Shown: positions 12,896-25,409 of the stretch, piece after piece
Position numbering within the stretch: position 1 is the first letter of the stretch
Layout of the letters: every line of letters begins with the position of its first letter
Assembly (NCBI GenBank): GCA_050084515.1
Contig: CM114271.1
Location: 43,958,001-44,022,000 of the forward strand
From: Blasia pusilla
Lineage: Eukaryota > Marchantiophyta > Marchantiopsida > Blasiales
Direction of reading: 5' to 3'
Length of the DNA: 64,000 bases
The notes under the pieces: model-generated
Databases searched by the model: none
Seen by the model: only the letters and a program-made list of their open reading frames with translations
What the model was told of the DNA's origin: nothing
Position numbers and translations under genes: made by a program

Positions 12896-15200
12896 CGTCC
12901 GGGCTCAGCTGCCGCACCAGGCGGCTTGCCCTACGATGAAGGGCTCCGATCTCTTAGATCTTAGCCCTCCATCCCCAAGTGATAATAGGTTCAGATTTGC
13001 GGGAACTGGATCGTTACTCCGTAACAAACCGGCTTGTCTACATCCGTTCACAGCTGGAATCCGAGGGCTTTTCTCCCGTTTCGTCGAAATGATGCAAAAT
13101 CCGGTTATTTTTTGTCACTCACATTCCCGGCCAGCAAATCTCTGGTTAATGTCTGGAATACGTCGGAAATGTAACCGGGCAGAATGTTGCACGACCAAGT
13201 TTCATCGGTTCTCCCCGGACATCGGGCCAAAACCGGCCCCGAGGAGAAAGAAGGGGGCCTTCGCCGCGTCACGGTCGAGTCCCTCCTGAGCCTGAGCACG
13301 ACACGGTGGAAGGGAGCCGGGCCGGGCCGATGAAAAGCTGAAAAGCTGGCACTCCACGAGGCCTGCACATGTTGGATATCACCTACCTACGGACTAGGGC
13401 TTTCTGAAGCCGCTCAAGGGCGTAAGGAGACACGATAATAAATCGAACGGGCGAGTAATGAACGAGCTTTAACGCCATAGCTCTCGGGAGTACACGCCAG
13501 TAGAGTATGCCAAGGCAGGGTAGGGAATGCGCCACCATCGAGGTCTAGGTCAGGGTCGAGGTCAGAACATTTATGCTTTTAAGGTCTAATGTCTGGCCAA
13601 TCGGCATTCAAGAAGAGCTGACTGAACTGAATACTGGAGTAATGGTTCGCCTTGGTGTAGGAGGTAGTTACGCAGACACGGCTTCAAGGCCCTGGCAGTC
13701 TCATCACTTTTACTCGAGCATTAACCTTCGATAACACCGACCTCCGCATCTCGAAATACTGCTCGCTCCACTCTCACCCCCCACGAGTCACCAGTCTCAC
13801 CACTCACTCAGTCCGTCCCGATCTTCGCTTTCACGGATACATACATCCTCTGTGCATACACACACTCCTCCCAATTGCAGGAACTCTTCGTAGTATGTAC
13901 TGCATTAAACCTGAAGACTTATGGAAATCGTCACGACCACGTGCACGACAGTTCACGTTTAACTTTTGGTTTCAATTTTTACTATTTTCAACTTTCCGTT
14001 CATTTACGACTTTTTGCATGTTCTACTTTGGCGGAAAGAAATTCTAGTGGAATTTTTAGAGAGATGGCTATCGGTTTACATCATTTCGGATAAAATTTTG
14101 AGTTCGTTTCTTCTCAAGAAAATATTATTTCTTGTCCTCATTTCCTCGCACTAGCCACCTATCAAGTTAACACGACAGTTTTTATTTTTTATATTAAAAA
14201 TAAAAGATTGTAGTAATAATGGTTGTCCATGATGAGTTTGTTGAAATGGTAGCTAGAGAGAAGACAACGATGATGTCTCATATCTTGGAAGTTTTATTTC
14301 ACAATAAAATTCCTTAAAATACAAGATCATTTGTTTACATCTTATCTTTGTTTGGAATTCTAGGGAACCATTATAGTTATCAAGCTTCTATCATCTACTA
14401 GTGATAATGTCACATACAATTAGCCATGAAAGAAGAAAGGATAAGGTAAGTAAATGCAAATTTTTGAATGGTTTGATCTTGCCTCTTGTTAATAGTCATA
14501 AGGAATGCGGGTAGAATGGAGAAGTAATATCCTGGGGGGTCTCACTTCCACACAAATGCCCCATCATGTGCGAAAAAGTTAGGGGTTTTTAAATTGCGTC
14601 CCTCGGAAGACTTATTAAGTTTTGTGGAAGAACAAAAGGGCATAATTTATTCCATCAAACTCTTATAAGAACTATAGGGTATTTTTTATTAGTCTTCCTT
14701 CCAAGGAAAATGTTAAGATAAGATAGGGTTTATACATGTCACATCTACATATATTAAATTATTTTTTTACAAAAATTAGCTTCCCTAGCTAAAAAAATCA
14801 AATTTATGGAAAAGCTTTAGAGGGAAGAAGGGAGTCCTTACTTTCAAGTTTCCCTTTCAATTTGAGTTGGGTTTGTTGGGTCTAGGGTTTTTGCCTTCGG
14901 AGACAAGCTTTGAGCGGAAAATTGAGCCGCAACTTGAAGCCCCCTTCGAAGCGAGTGCACAACTTTCTCAGGGAGTGGTGGTGCAGTGGTGCAGCATGAG
15001 AGCGTGGTGTAGCGTGACTCGAGACTCGAGTGGCGTAGTAGGAGAAAGTGATCAGGAGTGGCCCGGAAGTTGGTATGCTCCTTTTTTTCTTGCTTTCTTC
15101 TATCGTGCCTCTATTATCTTGAGCGCTTTCCTTTCCTTCGTATGTGATTGCACAACGTAGTTGAGGCCGGAGGATGGTAAGCTTTATGGTCTAGATCAGA
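12896..15200. other. No gene recognised
   Basis: 12896-13600 is GC-rich and encodes nothing recognisable; 13600-14150 is mixed; 14150-14860 is AT-rich. The open frames at 13875-14154 and 14867-15160 have no domain. No RNA gene was recognised. Confidence 0.4.
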
Positions 15201-15610
15201 GATGCCTGATTTCGTAAGGAGAGAAGGGAAGAAGGGGAGCCTGATTTCGTAAGGCTGTTCGTAAGGCAAGAGGGCGTCGATTGGAAGGTGAGTGGAATTT
15301 ATTTATATTTGTCGGCCGGGGGGTGGTGAATCCAAGAAACTTCAGGACTATTTTCTCCTTCTTCTCTTCCAGTTTGTTGCGTCGGAATATCTGAAGGAGA
15401 CGCTCAACTTCTTCACTGGCTAGACCATCTTCCGAGCTCCTCAGTCGCATATGCCTGATTTCCTAAGAAGAGGAGCCTGATTTTGTAAGGAAAGGAGCCT
15501 GATTTCGTAAGAAGGGGAGCCTGATTTTGTAAGGCTGTTTGTAAGGCGAGAGGGCGTTGATTGGAATGTGAGTGGATTTTGTTTTGGTTGTCGGCCGGGG
15601 GGTGGTGTGT
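15201..15610. repeat. Direct duplication of a ~135-160 bp unit
   Basis: The unit beginning ATGCCTGATTTC and ending GTCGGCCGGGGGGTGGTG occurs at 15202-15332 and again at 15451-15605, about 250 bp apart. Inside each, AGCCTGATTT(C/T)GTAAGG is repeated two to four times. The copies differ by a few small indels and substitutions, so the duplication is fairly recent. Confidence 0.75.
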
Positions 15611-16419
15611 AGAATAGGAGGAGCAGGACGGCAGGTAGGAGTGATCGGAGCGGAGGAGGCGGGGTGGTGGTGCAGGGAATTTGTGAGATCATTTATGATA
15701 TGAGGGGGCAGGATAGGTGTTGGGCGCTTCACCTACACAACCAGGAAGTTTATAAAATCAGAGGGGCCAATTCTCTCATCGACAGCATGAAGGAGCTCGG
15801 GAAGGGTGAATTTTGCCTTGGAAGGCCTCGGTCTCTGTTATTCGAGCATTATTTGAACCCTAGAATTTGTGCAGACTCTTAAATTTAGCCTTAATCCTGA
15901 ATTGAGTGATCGATCCAGATAGAGTCCCGTGTTGGTATTGACGATCGGTCTGCGGCACCTGTGTGTCGTTCCTGATCTTTGAGATCATATGGATGATCTA
16001 TTGCCCTGATCATCCAATTGTCCCCACACTAGGCACTGCAGATTATCAACATATCTCTTGGGTTTAATTACTGAATACGATAGAGAAATTTTGTAGGTAA
16101 GCACAATGGGACTATAGTCTCATTACATATTTCAAGTGTAAGATTTTGCACAAATTACCTTGATGTTTTCAGGAGTTTTGTATCTTCAGACTCAAAACTA
16201 TAACTCATGTTGAATGGACGTTTTGGTTGGGTTGTAATGAATTATATGGATTAAGTCTTGAAGTTGGAATGAGGATAGTTATTTGATGTTATGTATGGCT
16301 ATCAATTGTTGTTGAAGCATAACAAACCTTGATTTGTGACCTCTTTTGTTTATTGTTGTGGTACATGACAGGTTGAACTACATATATGGCAGTTTGAATA
16401 CCTTTCACACCTTGTACAA
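15611..16419. other. Upstream region of the transposase-like gene
   Basis: No protein domain recognised. The short open frame at 15664-15882 has no family resemblance I can name. The stretch from 15900 on is ordinary AT-rich sequence leading to the start at 16420. Confidence 0.35.
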
Positions 16420-18502
16420 ATGGCAAATCCTAGTTCCAACTCAGTGAGACTAGTAGAAAAGACCGCGGAAGGGAAGGATGATGTACCAGTTTGTATGTTG
16501 TCCTTCAAAGAGGGACAAACACTGGATGACTTCCACACTCGATGTGCTAGGACAGTTGACTTTGAATTTGATTTTTGGGATGATAGGCTACCAGGTAGAG
16601 TTAGACATCCTATTGAGAACCTCATTGAGATTAGTAAACTTGAAGGGAGTGTTTTTGTGATTGCACAAAAGCCTCTGGATGTATTGGGGGGGTTTGCAAT
16701 TGTGTCCTCCCATTCATCTGCTGCTACTGTGTCTATTATAGAGGACACAAATGTTGGGTCTCAATCACATACAGAAGCCACAACCCAAGAGCAAGTAGTC
16801 AATACATTGCTTGTCACAGGTTCATTTGAGTCAGTGCTTATGTCTGAGGTGGCAGCAAAGAGTCGGAATGAAGAGTGGAGCAAGCTTAAAGATTGGGTAA
16901 AGCGACAAGGATATGATGAGCATAAGTGGAGAGTGCGAATGTGGAATGAGGGGCAAGATGTCCGAGGGCATCTAGAGTGCTTAGAGTGTCGGGAGACTTA
17001 TGGGAATGCAGCTAATTCCCAAGTTTTAAAATCAATTGCAAATTGCTTCAGCAATTTCAAGACTAAGCATCTCAACAACCCTAAGTACAAGGACAATTTT
17101 TGTAAGAGACGGGGTCTACCTAGTACATTGATTTCTCCTAGTGACATTATACAACAACCTCAATGGGATCATGAACATCAGATCACCGTAGGTTTAGGAA
17201 TAGTTGAGAAAATGAATGTAGAGGTTGGGGGTGAGACAATAGTGTTCTCTCTGATGCCATCTGTTGTTGATACGCAGTTTGCACACATGTCATACCTGTT
17301 CAAGGTACGATGTATAATCTGTGGCAAGTTGCATACAGACATGTGCCCAAGAAAGGCCAATTTGGAGCATAATCTACGACAACACTTGGTTAGTCGTGAT
17401 CACTTGGATGCTCTTGACACTAGAGAGGTCACTGCCCAACTTGTCTTGAGGTCTGGGAAGAAGGGAAGACCAAAGAAGCCAGATCCTAGGGACTTATTTC
17501 CGTCTCAAAATTCCATTACCAAATTCTTTAACCCTGATGCCTTCAAGGAAGGAAGCAGTTCAGGAAAAGGTGGGTTTGCTTCCTCCATTTTTTTTGGACT
17601 AAGTTTGCTTTGTTGGGGCTTCTAGGAGTCAAACATCCAATGGAGAGGAGAGTTGATGGATGTGAAGGCCATACTAGATGATCAGACAGGAGGAACTATT
17701 TGGGATTGTGAGCTTACCACTTCAACGCAAGTGTTCAACCCAAGTAGTAGGTCAATTTTATGTATACAAGGTTGTTTTAGGCACAAGCTTTGCTCTAGAT
17801 TGTCAAGTAATGCGGGAGGGTTTGAGAACCTCACTTGTAGTCATTGTGACTCCATTAAGCGGGAGGATGATTTTCGTGGTCGGGTGCACAGGGAAGCGTG
17901 CATAGAGGAGGGAGGACAACTCAAAGAGGTATGGCCATGAAGTACTTGACCAAGACAGAGTTGAAGGAGTATGTGGGAAAATTGAACACTCAATTTAGGA
18001 GACAACCTTGGCTTTTGGCACAACAATCACAAAGAATTTGTGCCTTGAGTATTAGGCGAAAGAAGCTAGAAGATATGTTAGGAGTAGCTGCAGATAGGAA
18101 AGATTTTAGACTATTTCTTAGGAACGTAGTAAATGGACATAGGGATGGGGCATTTGGTGGTAAGGAGGGGTTGTGGGATTTCCTGAAAGATGTGGCTAAG
18201 AATTTGCAGAGAGTGGCCAATGGTTATTGTTATAGTAAGAGAACCAAAGCTTTTTCCCAAGCCATGTTCCAATTTGGTGGCCGACAAGTTGCCCACTGCT
18301 TTCAGGAAAACTTGGGAGGGCCAGGTCTGAAGATCTTGAAATGTGACAGAGCAAAACTACCACCCTTTAGAGCTGGGCTACAAAAAGAGATATTTCAAGA
18401 GGTCTCCCGAGTACTATTTGCATCAAAACAACTACTTGGAATCGAGGGAGATGTGTCTGTAATGTTCGCTGAGGATGAAACAAGGATAAAAGAAAGGCCA
18501 AG
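16420..18502 (+). pseudogene. Transposase-like gene of unnamed family, 5' exons
   Basis: The first frame (16420-17622) encodes a protein with two probable zinc-binding parts, CLECRETY near 16978-17000 and CIICGKLHTDMC...H...H near 17312-17400, followed by an AT-hook-like GKKGRPKKP near 17454. A second part (17626-17940) reads VKAILDDQTGG and has four CxxC-like cysteines. A third (17898-18502, another frame) ends in VMFAEDETRIKERPR, in which the acidic DE pair looks catalytic. I recall similar three-part proteins in algal, moss and invertebrate genomes, probably from DNA transposons, but cannot name the family. A stop at 17623-17625 may mark a short intron acceptor, and a frameshift lies near 17900-17940. 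The segment ends at a GT donor (18503). The next expected exon is on the opposite strand (see 19004-19634). No terminal repeats found. Confidence 0.55.
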
Positions 18503-19003
18503 GTGTGTTTGAATCTTTGATAATTTTTTCTCACCCTTATGTATTTTAAAGGAATCATTTTTCATTTTTGGTACCCCTAAAATTCTTTAAGTAAAGCAAT
18601 CACTTGAAATAAATAAGACCTTGAAAGAAAAGAAAAGCACCAAGTTAAGTTAACATCCAACATGTTATCCTTACACTATGATAGAGGGGTATTGAACCCC
18701 TAATTGAGCAAGAGGCTCAATCAGCCAATCTGTCATCCCCCTAACCTACTCCCTCCCATTATCCTACTCACAATTCAAGAGTGTCAAGTACACTCTAAGC
18801 ACACTCCATAAAAAAATTTAATTTAACATATCTCAAACATAAAAAAAACTCACCAAGATCAACTCACACTCTAAATATATGTAGTCAAAGCATGTAAGTC
18901 AACTGAATCAAGTATATATATTCTATCTTGTACCCCTAATTTCATTGTTAAATTCACATTAGAGATCACAATTTCAATATCAATCCATTGCACATCTATT
19001 GCA
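18503..19003. other. AT-rich stretch between the two halves of the split gene
   Basis: No coding sequence recognised. It begins with the intron donor GTGTG of the upstream half and should contain the left inversion breakpoint, if the inversion model is right. Confidence 0.4.
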
Positions 19004-19634
19004 TCATAATTGAACAAGGTTTTGGGTGTTACCATGGCTGAAAGACTTGTACCAATTACACATAATACGACAAATGCTTCCCTTTTGTCCAGGAGGAGGT
19101 ACATGCCTGTTTAACAAGTCCAAGGCCGTACGACGTCGTGACCAATGTGAACCATTCTTTTGAATCATAAACACAATACGCCCCAACCAATACTCTTTTT
19201 TGCAACTCCTGCCTCCACTGCAAGTTGTGTCTCTTTTCCCTTCCTTTTCTTTGACTTTGTTGATCTTGTGGAAGGGCCAACATTTTCTGTAGATTCAAAC
19301 AAAACTGCAATATCACTACCAACATCAACCAAACAAGGTGGGCAATGAGGATCACGTTCCTTTCCCTTACCAGTAGTGTAATAAGTCTTTTGGGCTATTC
19401 GAGTTAGTCCTACAAGTTGCAAAGTGTACAGAGCGTAATTTTGGCATTTTCTCATGCAAAGGATTCACAATTACTACTCTAGCATACATACCTTTCGCAT
19501 ATTTCTCAAAAGTACTCACAATTTTATCATACCCTTCATTACCTTCCCCAACAAGTACTTCCAAGCCAAAAGAGCATGTATGTTCTTCCGAGGGACCACA
19601 AAAACCAATATGCGTGTCATATTTAGCCTCCCAT
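19004..19634 (-). pseudogene. Inverted downstream exon of the transposase-like gene
   Basis: On the minus strand an AG acceptor at 19635-19636 opens an exon reading RWEAKYDTHIGFCG, then EGYDKIVSTFEKY and ARVVIVNPLHEKMP. This is exactly what I expect after the AEDETRIKERPR end of the plus-strand half: AG at 18501-18502 plus A at 19634 restores an Arg codon in phase. Downstream, a basic stretch (STKSKKRKGKE, near 19250) and SRRRTALDLLNRH near 19110 are in shifted frames, so the exon is decayed. The simplest reading is one gene cut by an inversion whose breakpoint lies in the intron. Alternatively these are parts of two copies in opposite orientation. Confidence 0.6.
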
Positions 19635-21374
19635 CTATCACAACAGAAGTATCAAGTTAGAACATAAGCCTAATAGAAAAAAATAAACATGACATATAAA
19701 TATGCAAAGTAATATAATCATTATGTTAGAGCATACCCATACATATATCAAGGCCAAATTATTTTTTCACTTATAAGTTAGGGGGTCTAGACCCTAAAAC
19801 GTCGCAGGTGATGTAGAGCCCTCCATATAGTGACCCCCCCGAGGTAATATCAACTAAAGTGAAATGGCAAGAATCATATATAATTAATTGAATATGTGGA
19901 ATGAATGCTCAATCCCCAATATTCTTGTGTGTAATCATCTTTGCATGTATGACACGTTGCATACAACCCTAAATCGCCAATTTGCTTCATGTTTAGATCC
20001 ATTCATATTTCAAAGGAGTATAATCGACACACCAATCTTCAATAATAAATGATGTGGAGGCAATCCCAAAGGTAAGCATACATTCAAAAACTCAATGGAA
20101 TAGATATGACTCATTCCTTCATGTTGAACAAGTCCATCGCAAGGTTGCATGTGGACAAAGTCAGTGTGCGCGGGCATGTCCATGTCCGTGGACTTATTTC
20201 TGTCCTATGGAATGACTTGTCCCTATGGGCCCCACCTCCCCCTTCTTTCTCATCCTTCCCACTTGCCTCGATGTTCCGCACTTTCCCTTTTCTTCCTTTC
20301 TCCACCTCCACTCCCTCTTTCCTTATTGCCCTGCCCACCCGCCCCTACCTTGCCTTCCACCACGAGCTATAAGTATGGATCCCAACTCTTGCAATCGATA
20401 TCCGTGGATATGTCCATACTTGTGCACCTAGGAACAGACTTGTCCGGTTTTTTGTGCAACTATGGTCCATCGCGTATATAGGTATGCTCCTCCATGAATA
20501 ATAGGATGGACATCTATATTAGAAAGGGTCTCTATCTCATACCAATCTTATGTAATGACCAATTACAAGAAGAAAAAAGCTAGGTGCAAGGATTGATTAC
20601 CTATCCATGAAATCAAGACATGCATAATATCAACGTTAATCCAATCAACATCTCTATTTCTTGGTTTCAAAATACTAATAATCCTCAAGAAGTTGATTTC
20701 ATTCCATTAAGACTTATCGTTCTAAAAAATAATGGCTCACAACCTTGGCAAATCTCTAGTATCCAGTAAGGAAATGCTAAGGGTTGATGAGATGGAAGGC
20801 CTACCAAAGAGATACAAGAAGAAATTATAGATGTGATAAAGAGCTAGCAAAAAAATTCAGGTTGGGAATTGAGGAGATTGTCAAGGTTTTGATTCTAAGT
20901 ACCTTCAAATATAGAAACTCTCATATTTGTTATAAGATTTATGAAACTCACATAAGACTAAAAAAATAAATCTTTTGATGGTGAATGGTACAATTTCTGG
21001 ACGATTTCCTCGACAAACAATGACAAGGACTTGAAAAAAATTAGTCTACTTAGAGTCCCAAAATAAGCTCTCCAAACGAAAAATTCGATGGAAAAACGGA
21101 AAAAAAAATTGCCATAAAAATCATCTATGTAGATGGAAAGAAAGGGTTGGCAGAGCTAGGCAAACGCCTTTACTCATATGCCCCAGATAAATGATAGGTT
21201 TGAAGTGTAGATTCATTCTAATTAGTGAAAAACGTGAACGTTGACCAAAGCAACAAAAGATGATGAACAAATTACATTTTCTTTTTAGGCCAAGAAAGCA
21301 AAGAAGGCTCAAGGATTGGTTTTCCATAATGGTTAAGTATGGATCTTACAAGATCCATACTTATATTCTCGAGT
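19635..21374. other. No gene recognised
   Basis: AT-rich apart from a pyrimidine-rich patch at 20220-20360. Open frames in 20106-20481 overlap each other on both strands and are compositional. 20784-21330 could be the decayed front part of the gypsy remnant that follows, but no motif supports it. Confidence 0.35.
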
Positions 21375-21960
21375 ATTTTCAAAGGCTCATGACATAAATA
21401 TTATGGGTCATGTGAAGCTGAAAAACCTTGAAGGGGTCATAACGGATATACTATTGGACCAAAATGAGAGAAGATGTTGATACGTACGCAAGGAGTTGAA
21501 TGATTTATCAACTAATCAAGGATAGTAATTCTAAACCAAAAGGATTGTTACTGCCCATCCCAACATCTCATAAAGATTGGGAACAAGTCACCATGGATCT
21601 TATTTGTAAGCTACCAAATACCTTGCCATATACGATTACAAGATATGACTATATTGTAATGTTTGTGGATAGACTAAGCAAGATCATATACCTCTATCTG
21701 ACCAAGAAGATCATCACCGCCCTAAAGTTGGCTAGGATCTACATTGAGACATCTTTGTTCATCTTGATCTTCCTAAAGTGCTTATCATTGATCTAGTCAC
21801 TGATAAAAGAATCCACTTCTCAAATCTATTTTCAATGGCCTTATTTAGATTTCTCCAAACTAAACTAGTCATGTCTTCTAATTATCAGCCTCAAACCGAT
21901 GGATAAACTAAAAGAGTTAACCGTACTATTAAGAATATGTTATGGGTTTAAAGATTAAAG
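21375..21960 (+). pseudogene. Ty3/gypsy integrase remnant
   Basis: The zinc-binding front (GHVKLKNLEGVITDILL, then YVR) is visible near 21398-21490. The core follows: KPKGLLLPIPTSHKDWEQV, then MDLICKLPNTLP and FVDRLSKIIYLYL (21530-21700), then LVTDKRIHFS and MSSNYQPQTDG near 21795-21902, and NRTIKNMLW near 21918-21945. The catalytic D,D pattern and the YQPQTDG block are typical of gypsy integrases. It is broken by frameshifts and a TAA directly after QTDG. No LTRs or reverse transcriptase were found around it. Confidence 0.8.
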
Positions 21961-22354
21961 GTGTCATGTCTTTTAGAGTAGATCTACAAGTTTTGATATA
22001 GCACCTTTGAGGATATTGGAGGATAATCTCAAGATGTCGAGGATAATCTGTTGAGGCCTTGGGTAACCTAAGAGAGCAGGTTTCCCCTTCATTTAAGCTC
22101 ATTCACAAGAGGCGAAAAACTTCTTCTTTGCGCAGGGGTTGAATCCACATGAACTTCGAGACGCCCTCAATACAACTTGACAACTTATGCTAAACCATCG
22201 TCAAAATCCATTGGTGGATGACTTTATTTGGAGGAGATTCGGATTGATCTTGCCACCTTTCTTATGGCAAGATATTTCTGAAAGTACTGAAGGCGAATAT
22301 CCTCGAACATACTATTACTTTCGTCAAATGTAGGAGGAACTCTTTGGATTCTTT

Positions 22355-22543
22355 GTGAGAGAGTGGGAGATGTTTCTAACACAACCAACACAAGAAACCA
22401 ATGATGGTGAAGCCGATGTTGAGTTGGAAAGGACTATTCCTCGTGGAGGTGGGACGCGTATGACTAGAGCTAGGGGAAGAGGAGGAAGAGTTTGTAAGAC
22501 GTCTACATCGGCATTACATATATCTGATGATGAATCAGATTAG
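22355..22543 (+). CDS. Small Arg/Gly-rich open frame, uncertain
   Basis: A 62-codon frame ends in an RGRGGR-type basic stretch and an acidic tail (SDDESD). The sequence upstream (22200-22354) is partly open in the same style but has a stop. I do not recognise a family. It may be the end of a degraded element next to the integrase remnant. Confidence 0.25.
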   Translation: MREWEMFLTQPTQETNDGEADVELERTIPRGGGTRMTRARGRGGRVCKTSTSALHISDDESD

Positions 22544-22559
22544 ATATAATGGGTTCATA

Positions 22560-23459
22560 CTTATATCTTTGTAATGTACATAAGTATTAGGTTTCTCTCA
22601 ATCCAAATGTTTTGTGGGATACTCCTCATTTGTTGTGAATACATTTTCAAAACAATTCAAAATATTCCACTGAGGAGACTTGTGAATGTGAGCAAGTCAC
22701 GAAGGTTGTCCATGAAGTAAGTTCATGAAATGGATCAAAGTTTTCTCTTGGATTATAAGTCCTTGGATAAAATGGAAGGTACGATAATTGAAATGTTTGT
22801 TTGATAAAAAATTGAATATTTTATTTATTACTAACTCCTCAAAATTTACGAACTCATCAAAATAAGTGATTTTCTTTTATTTATTGAAAGATGGAGATTG
22901 GAAAAGGGATGAATTTTTTTTCCAAAATTAATAAAGGAAAATGTATGTTTAAATTGAATTGTAAAGGAAAATAATGCATGAATTGTGTTTAGTGACCAAT
23001 ATTGCATATGGTATAATTTGAAATGGATTTGGATGGAATAGAAAACAAAATTTATTTATTAATTCCTATTTTATTTAATACTATAATAGGTGAGCATAAA
23101 TATTAAAAAAAATTTAATTTTTTTGAAAATGTTAGATAAAGAAATTATTTGTGTCTTGATTCATATTTAATGGAAAGGGAAATTGAATTTTAATGGAGAA
23201 GGAAAAGATTTGGTTCGAATTTTATGCAAGGGTGAATTTACTTACGGGACTAGGATATCATTTACATTTGAATTCATGATTGTAATTACTTACAAGAGTG
23301 AAATCTAATAACTCTTCTAAGATTTTATAGAATAGTGCAGATAGTCCCCAAGTTATATCTATCACTCTTGTAAAGTCTCAACACAAATTAAGTTGTAACC
23401 ACAATTGTAAAAATGATGTTTTCAACTCGAAGACGTAAAAATTGAATGAAAAAAAGGTC
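22560..23459. other. AT-rich non-coding stretch
   Basis: Very AT-rich, no gene, RNA or clear repeat recognised. Confidence 0.4.
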
Positions 23460-25400
23460 TTTAATTTCTCATTTTGTCCAACCTTTCCATCTTGAGCTGA
23501 AATTTGGCCCACATGGTCCACAAGATGGATGTTCCACTCTTGCCAAGTTTCAAGAAAAATGGAGTTAAAACCACAAGCTCAAAAATTGGTAAGTCATTTT
23601 CTAACCCGCACCATCAAACCTTATCTCAAATTCAGGTTTTTTCATTTTTCATCTTTTGTCTAAATTTTCCATATTGAGCTCAAATTTTTCCCACATGATC
23701 CCCAAGTTGCATTTTCCACTCTTGCCAAGTTTCAAGCAAAAGGGAGTTGTGAGAAAATGTGAGAAAACAGAAAGTGACGAAATCACTGAAATCTTTACAA
23801 AACTTAGAGATACAAAGTGGCCTAGTCCGTCCGTGCGCTCACAAAAGAGCTTCGATGGAACCTGAACATGGAGATAACTCGACAAACGAGAATGCGCTAC
23901 CACTGCAGCTCCCGACTATTTTGCTACTCGGGAGACTAGGGATTTTACGTATTTTTCTTCATTTCTATTAATAAAAAAATTTTGCATCAAGGTGCCCCAC
24001 ACCCTGATACAATATAGGGTTAGATAATCGTAGTAACGCTACTCCTGAAACCACCTACGTCATATTATTATGACTCCTTCGACATCTAAGTCGGAACCAT
24101 CAATCTAGGCTTCTCCTCATACAAGGGGGCCGATCAGATTAATGGTGCTCAGAGAAGTGGATGTTGAGAATCCAACAGAAAAACCTCACAAATTAATAAC
24201 TCCTTTTTGGACCTATAGAAATAAAGATTTCTCATTTTTCATCTTGTTCAAATTTCCCATCTTGAGCTGAAATTGGGCCCACATGCTCTCCAAGGTGCAT
24301 CTAACCCTCTTTCCAAGTTTGAAGCAAAATAGAGTTGGGACCACAAGCTAAAAAATTGGTAAGTCCTTTTCTAACTCGAACCATCATACCTTATATCAAA
24401 ATAAGGTTTTTTCATTTTTTATCTTGTCCAACTTTCCCATCCTGAGCTAAAATTTGGCCTACATGGTCCCCAAAGTGCATTTTCCACTCTTGCAAAGTTT
24501 CAAGGAAAATAAAGTCATGAGAAAAACCTCAAAAATTAATAACTCCTTTTTTGACTCGAATCATCAGACCTTCTATCGAAGAAAGATTTTTTCATTTTTC
24601 ATCTTGCCCAACTTTCCCATCTTGAGTTGAAATTTGGCCCACAGGGTCTCCAAGGTGCATCTAACCCACTTGCCAAATTTCAAGAAAAATGGAGTTGGGA
24701 GCACAAGCTCAAAAATTGGTAAGTTCTTTTTTGACCTGAACCATCAGACCTTCTATCAAATTAAGATTTTTTTCATTTTTCATCTTGTTCCACTTTTCTA
24801 TCTTGAGCTGAAATTTGGCCCAAATTTTCCCCAAGGTGCATGTTCAACTCTTGCCAAGGGAGTTGTGAGCAAAACCTCGCAAATAAATAAGTCCTCTTTT
24901 GTCTCGAACCATCAAACTTTGAATGAAAAGAAGGTTTTTCATTTTTCATCTTGTCCAACTTTCCCATCTTGATCTGAAATTCCTCCCATATGTTCCCCAA
25001 GGTGCATGTTCAATCCTTGCCAAGTTTCAAGCAAAATAGAGTTGGGCACAAAACTCTAATAATTGGTAAGTCCTTTTTGGACCCCGAACCATCAAACCTT
25101 GAATGAAAATAGAGTTTTTTCACTTTTCACCTCGTCCAAATTTCCCATCTTGAGCTAAAATTTGGCTCAAATGGTCCCCAAGGTGTATGTTCCATTGAAA
25201 GAAGGTTTTTTCATTTTTCATCTTATCCAACTTTTAGATCTTAAGCTAAAATGTGGATCACATGGTCTCCAAGCTGCATCTAGGTTTCTTGCTAAGTTTC
25301 AAGAGAAATAGAGTTGGGAGCAAAACCTAAAAAGATAGAATGTCCTTTTTTGACCCCAACCATCAAACCTTGAATGAAAATATGGTTTTTTCATTTTTCA
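23460..25400. repeat. ~180-bp tandem satellite array
   Basis: A unit containing TTTTCATCTTGTCCAACTTT, then CCCATCTTGAGCTGAAATTT, then CCAAGGTGCAT and GCCAAGTTTCAAG, recurs at about 23467, 23647, 24231, 24417, 24597, 24779, 24947, 25123 and 25217. Spacing is mostly 168-186 bp; the step at 25123-25217 is short because of a deletion. A foreign block interrupts the array at about 23752-24178. Open frames through the array are by-products of the repeat. Confidence 0.88.
23752..24178. mobile_element. Possible insertion inside the satellite array
   Basis: The satellite unit stops after GGAGTTGTGAG and resumes at AAAACCTCACAAATT; the ~425 bp between do not match the repeat and have a higher GC content. 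The right part ends near TGTTGAGAATCCAACA, which is itself palindromic. No coding capacity or clear terminal repeats are seen, so the type of element is unknown. Confidence 0.45.
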
Positions 25401-25409
25401 CACCACTTG

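Noticed and set aside
23460-25400. CRISPR-like array
   Set aside because: The repeats are ~180 bp units without short spacers, i.e. a satellite; the genome is a plant.
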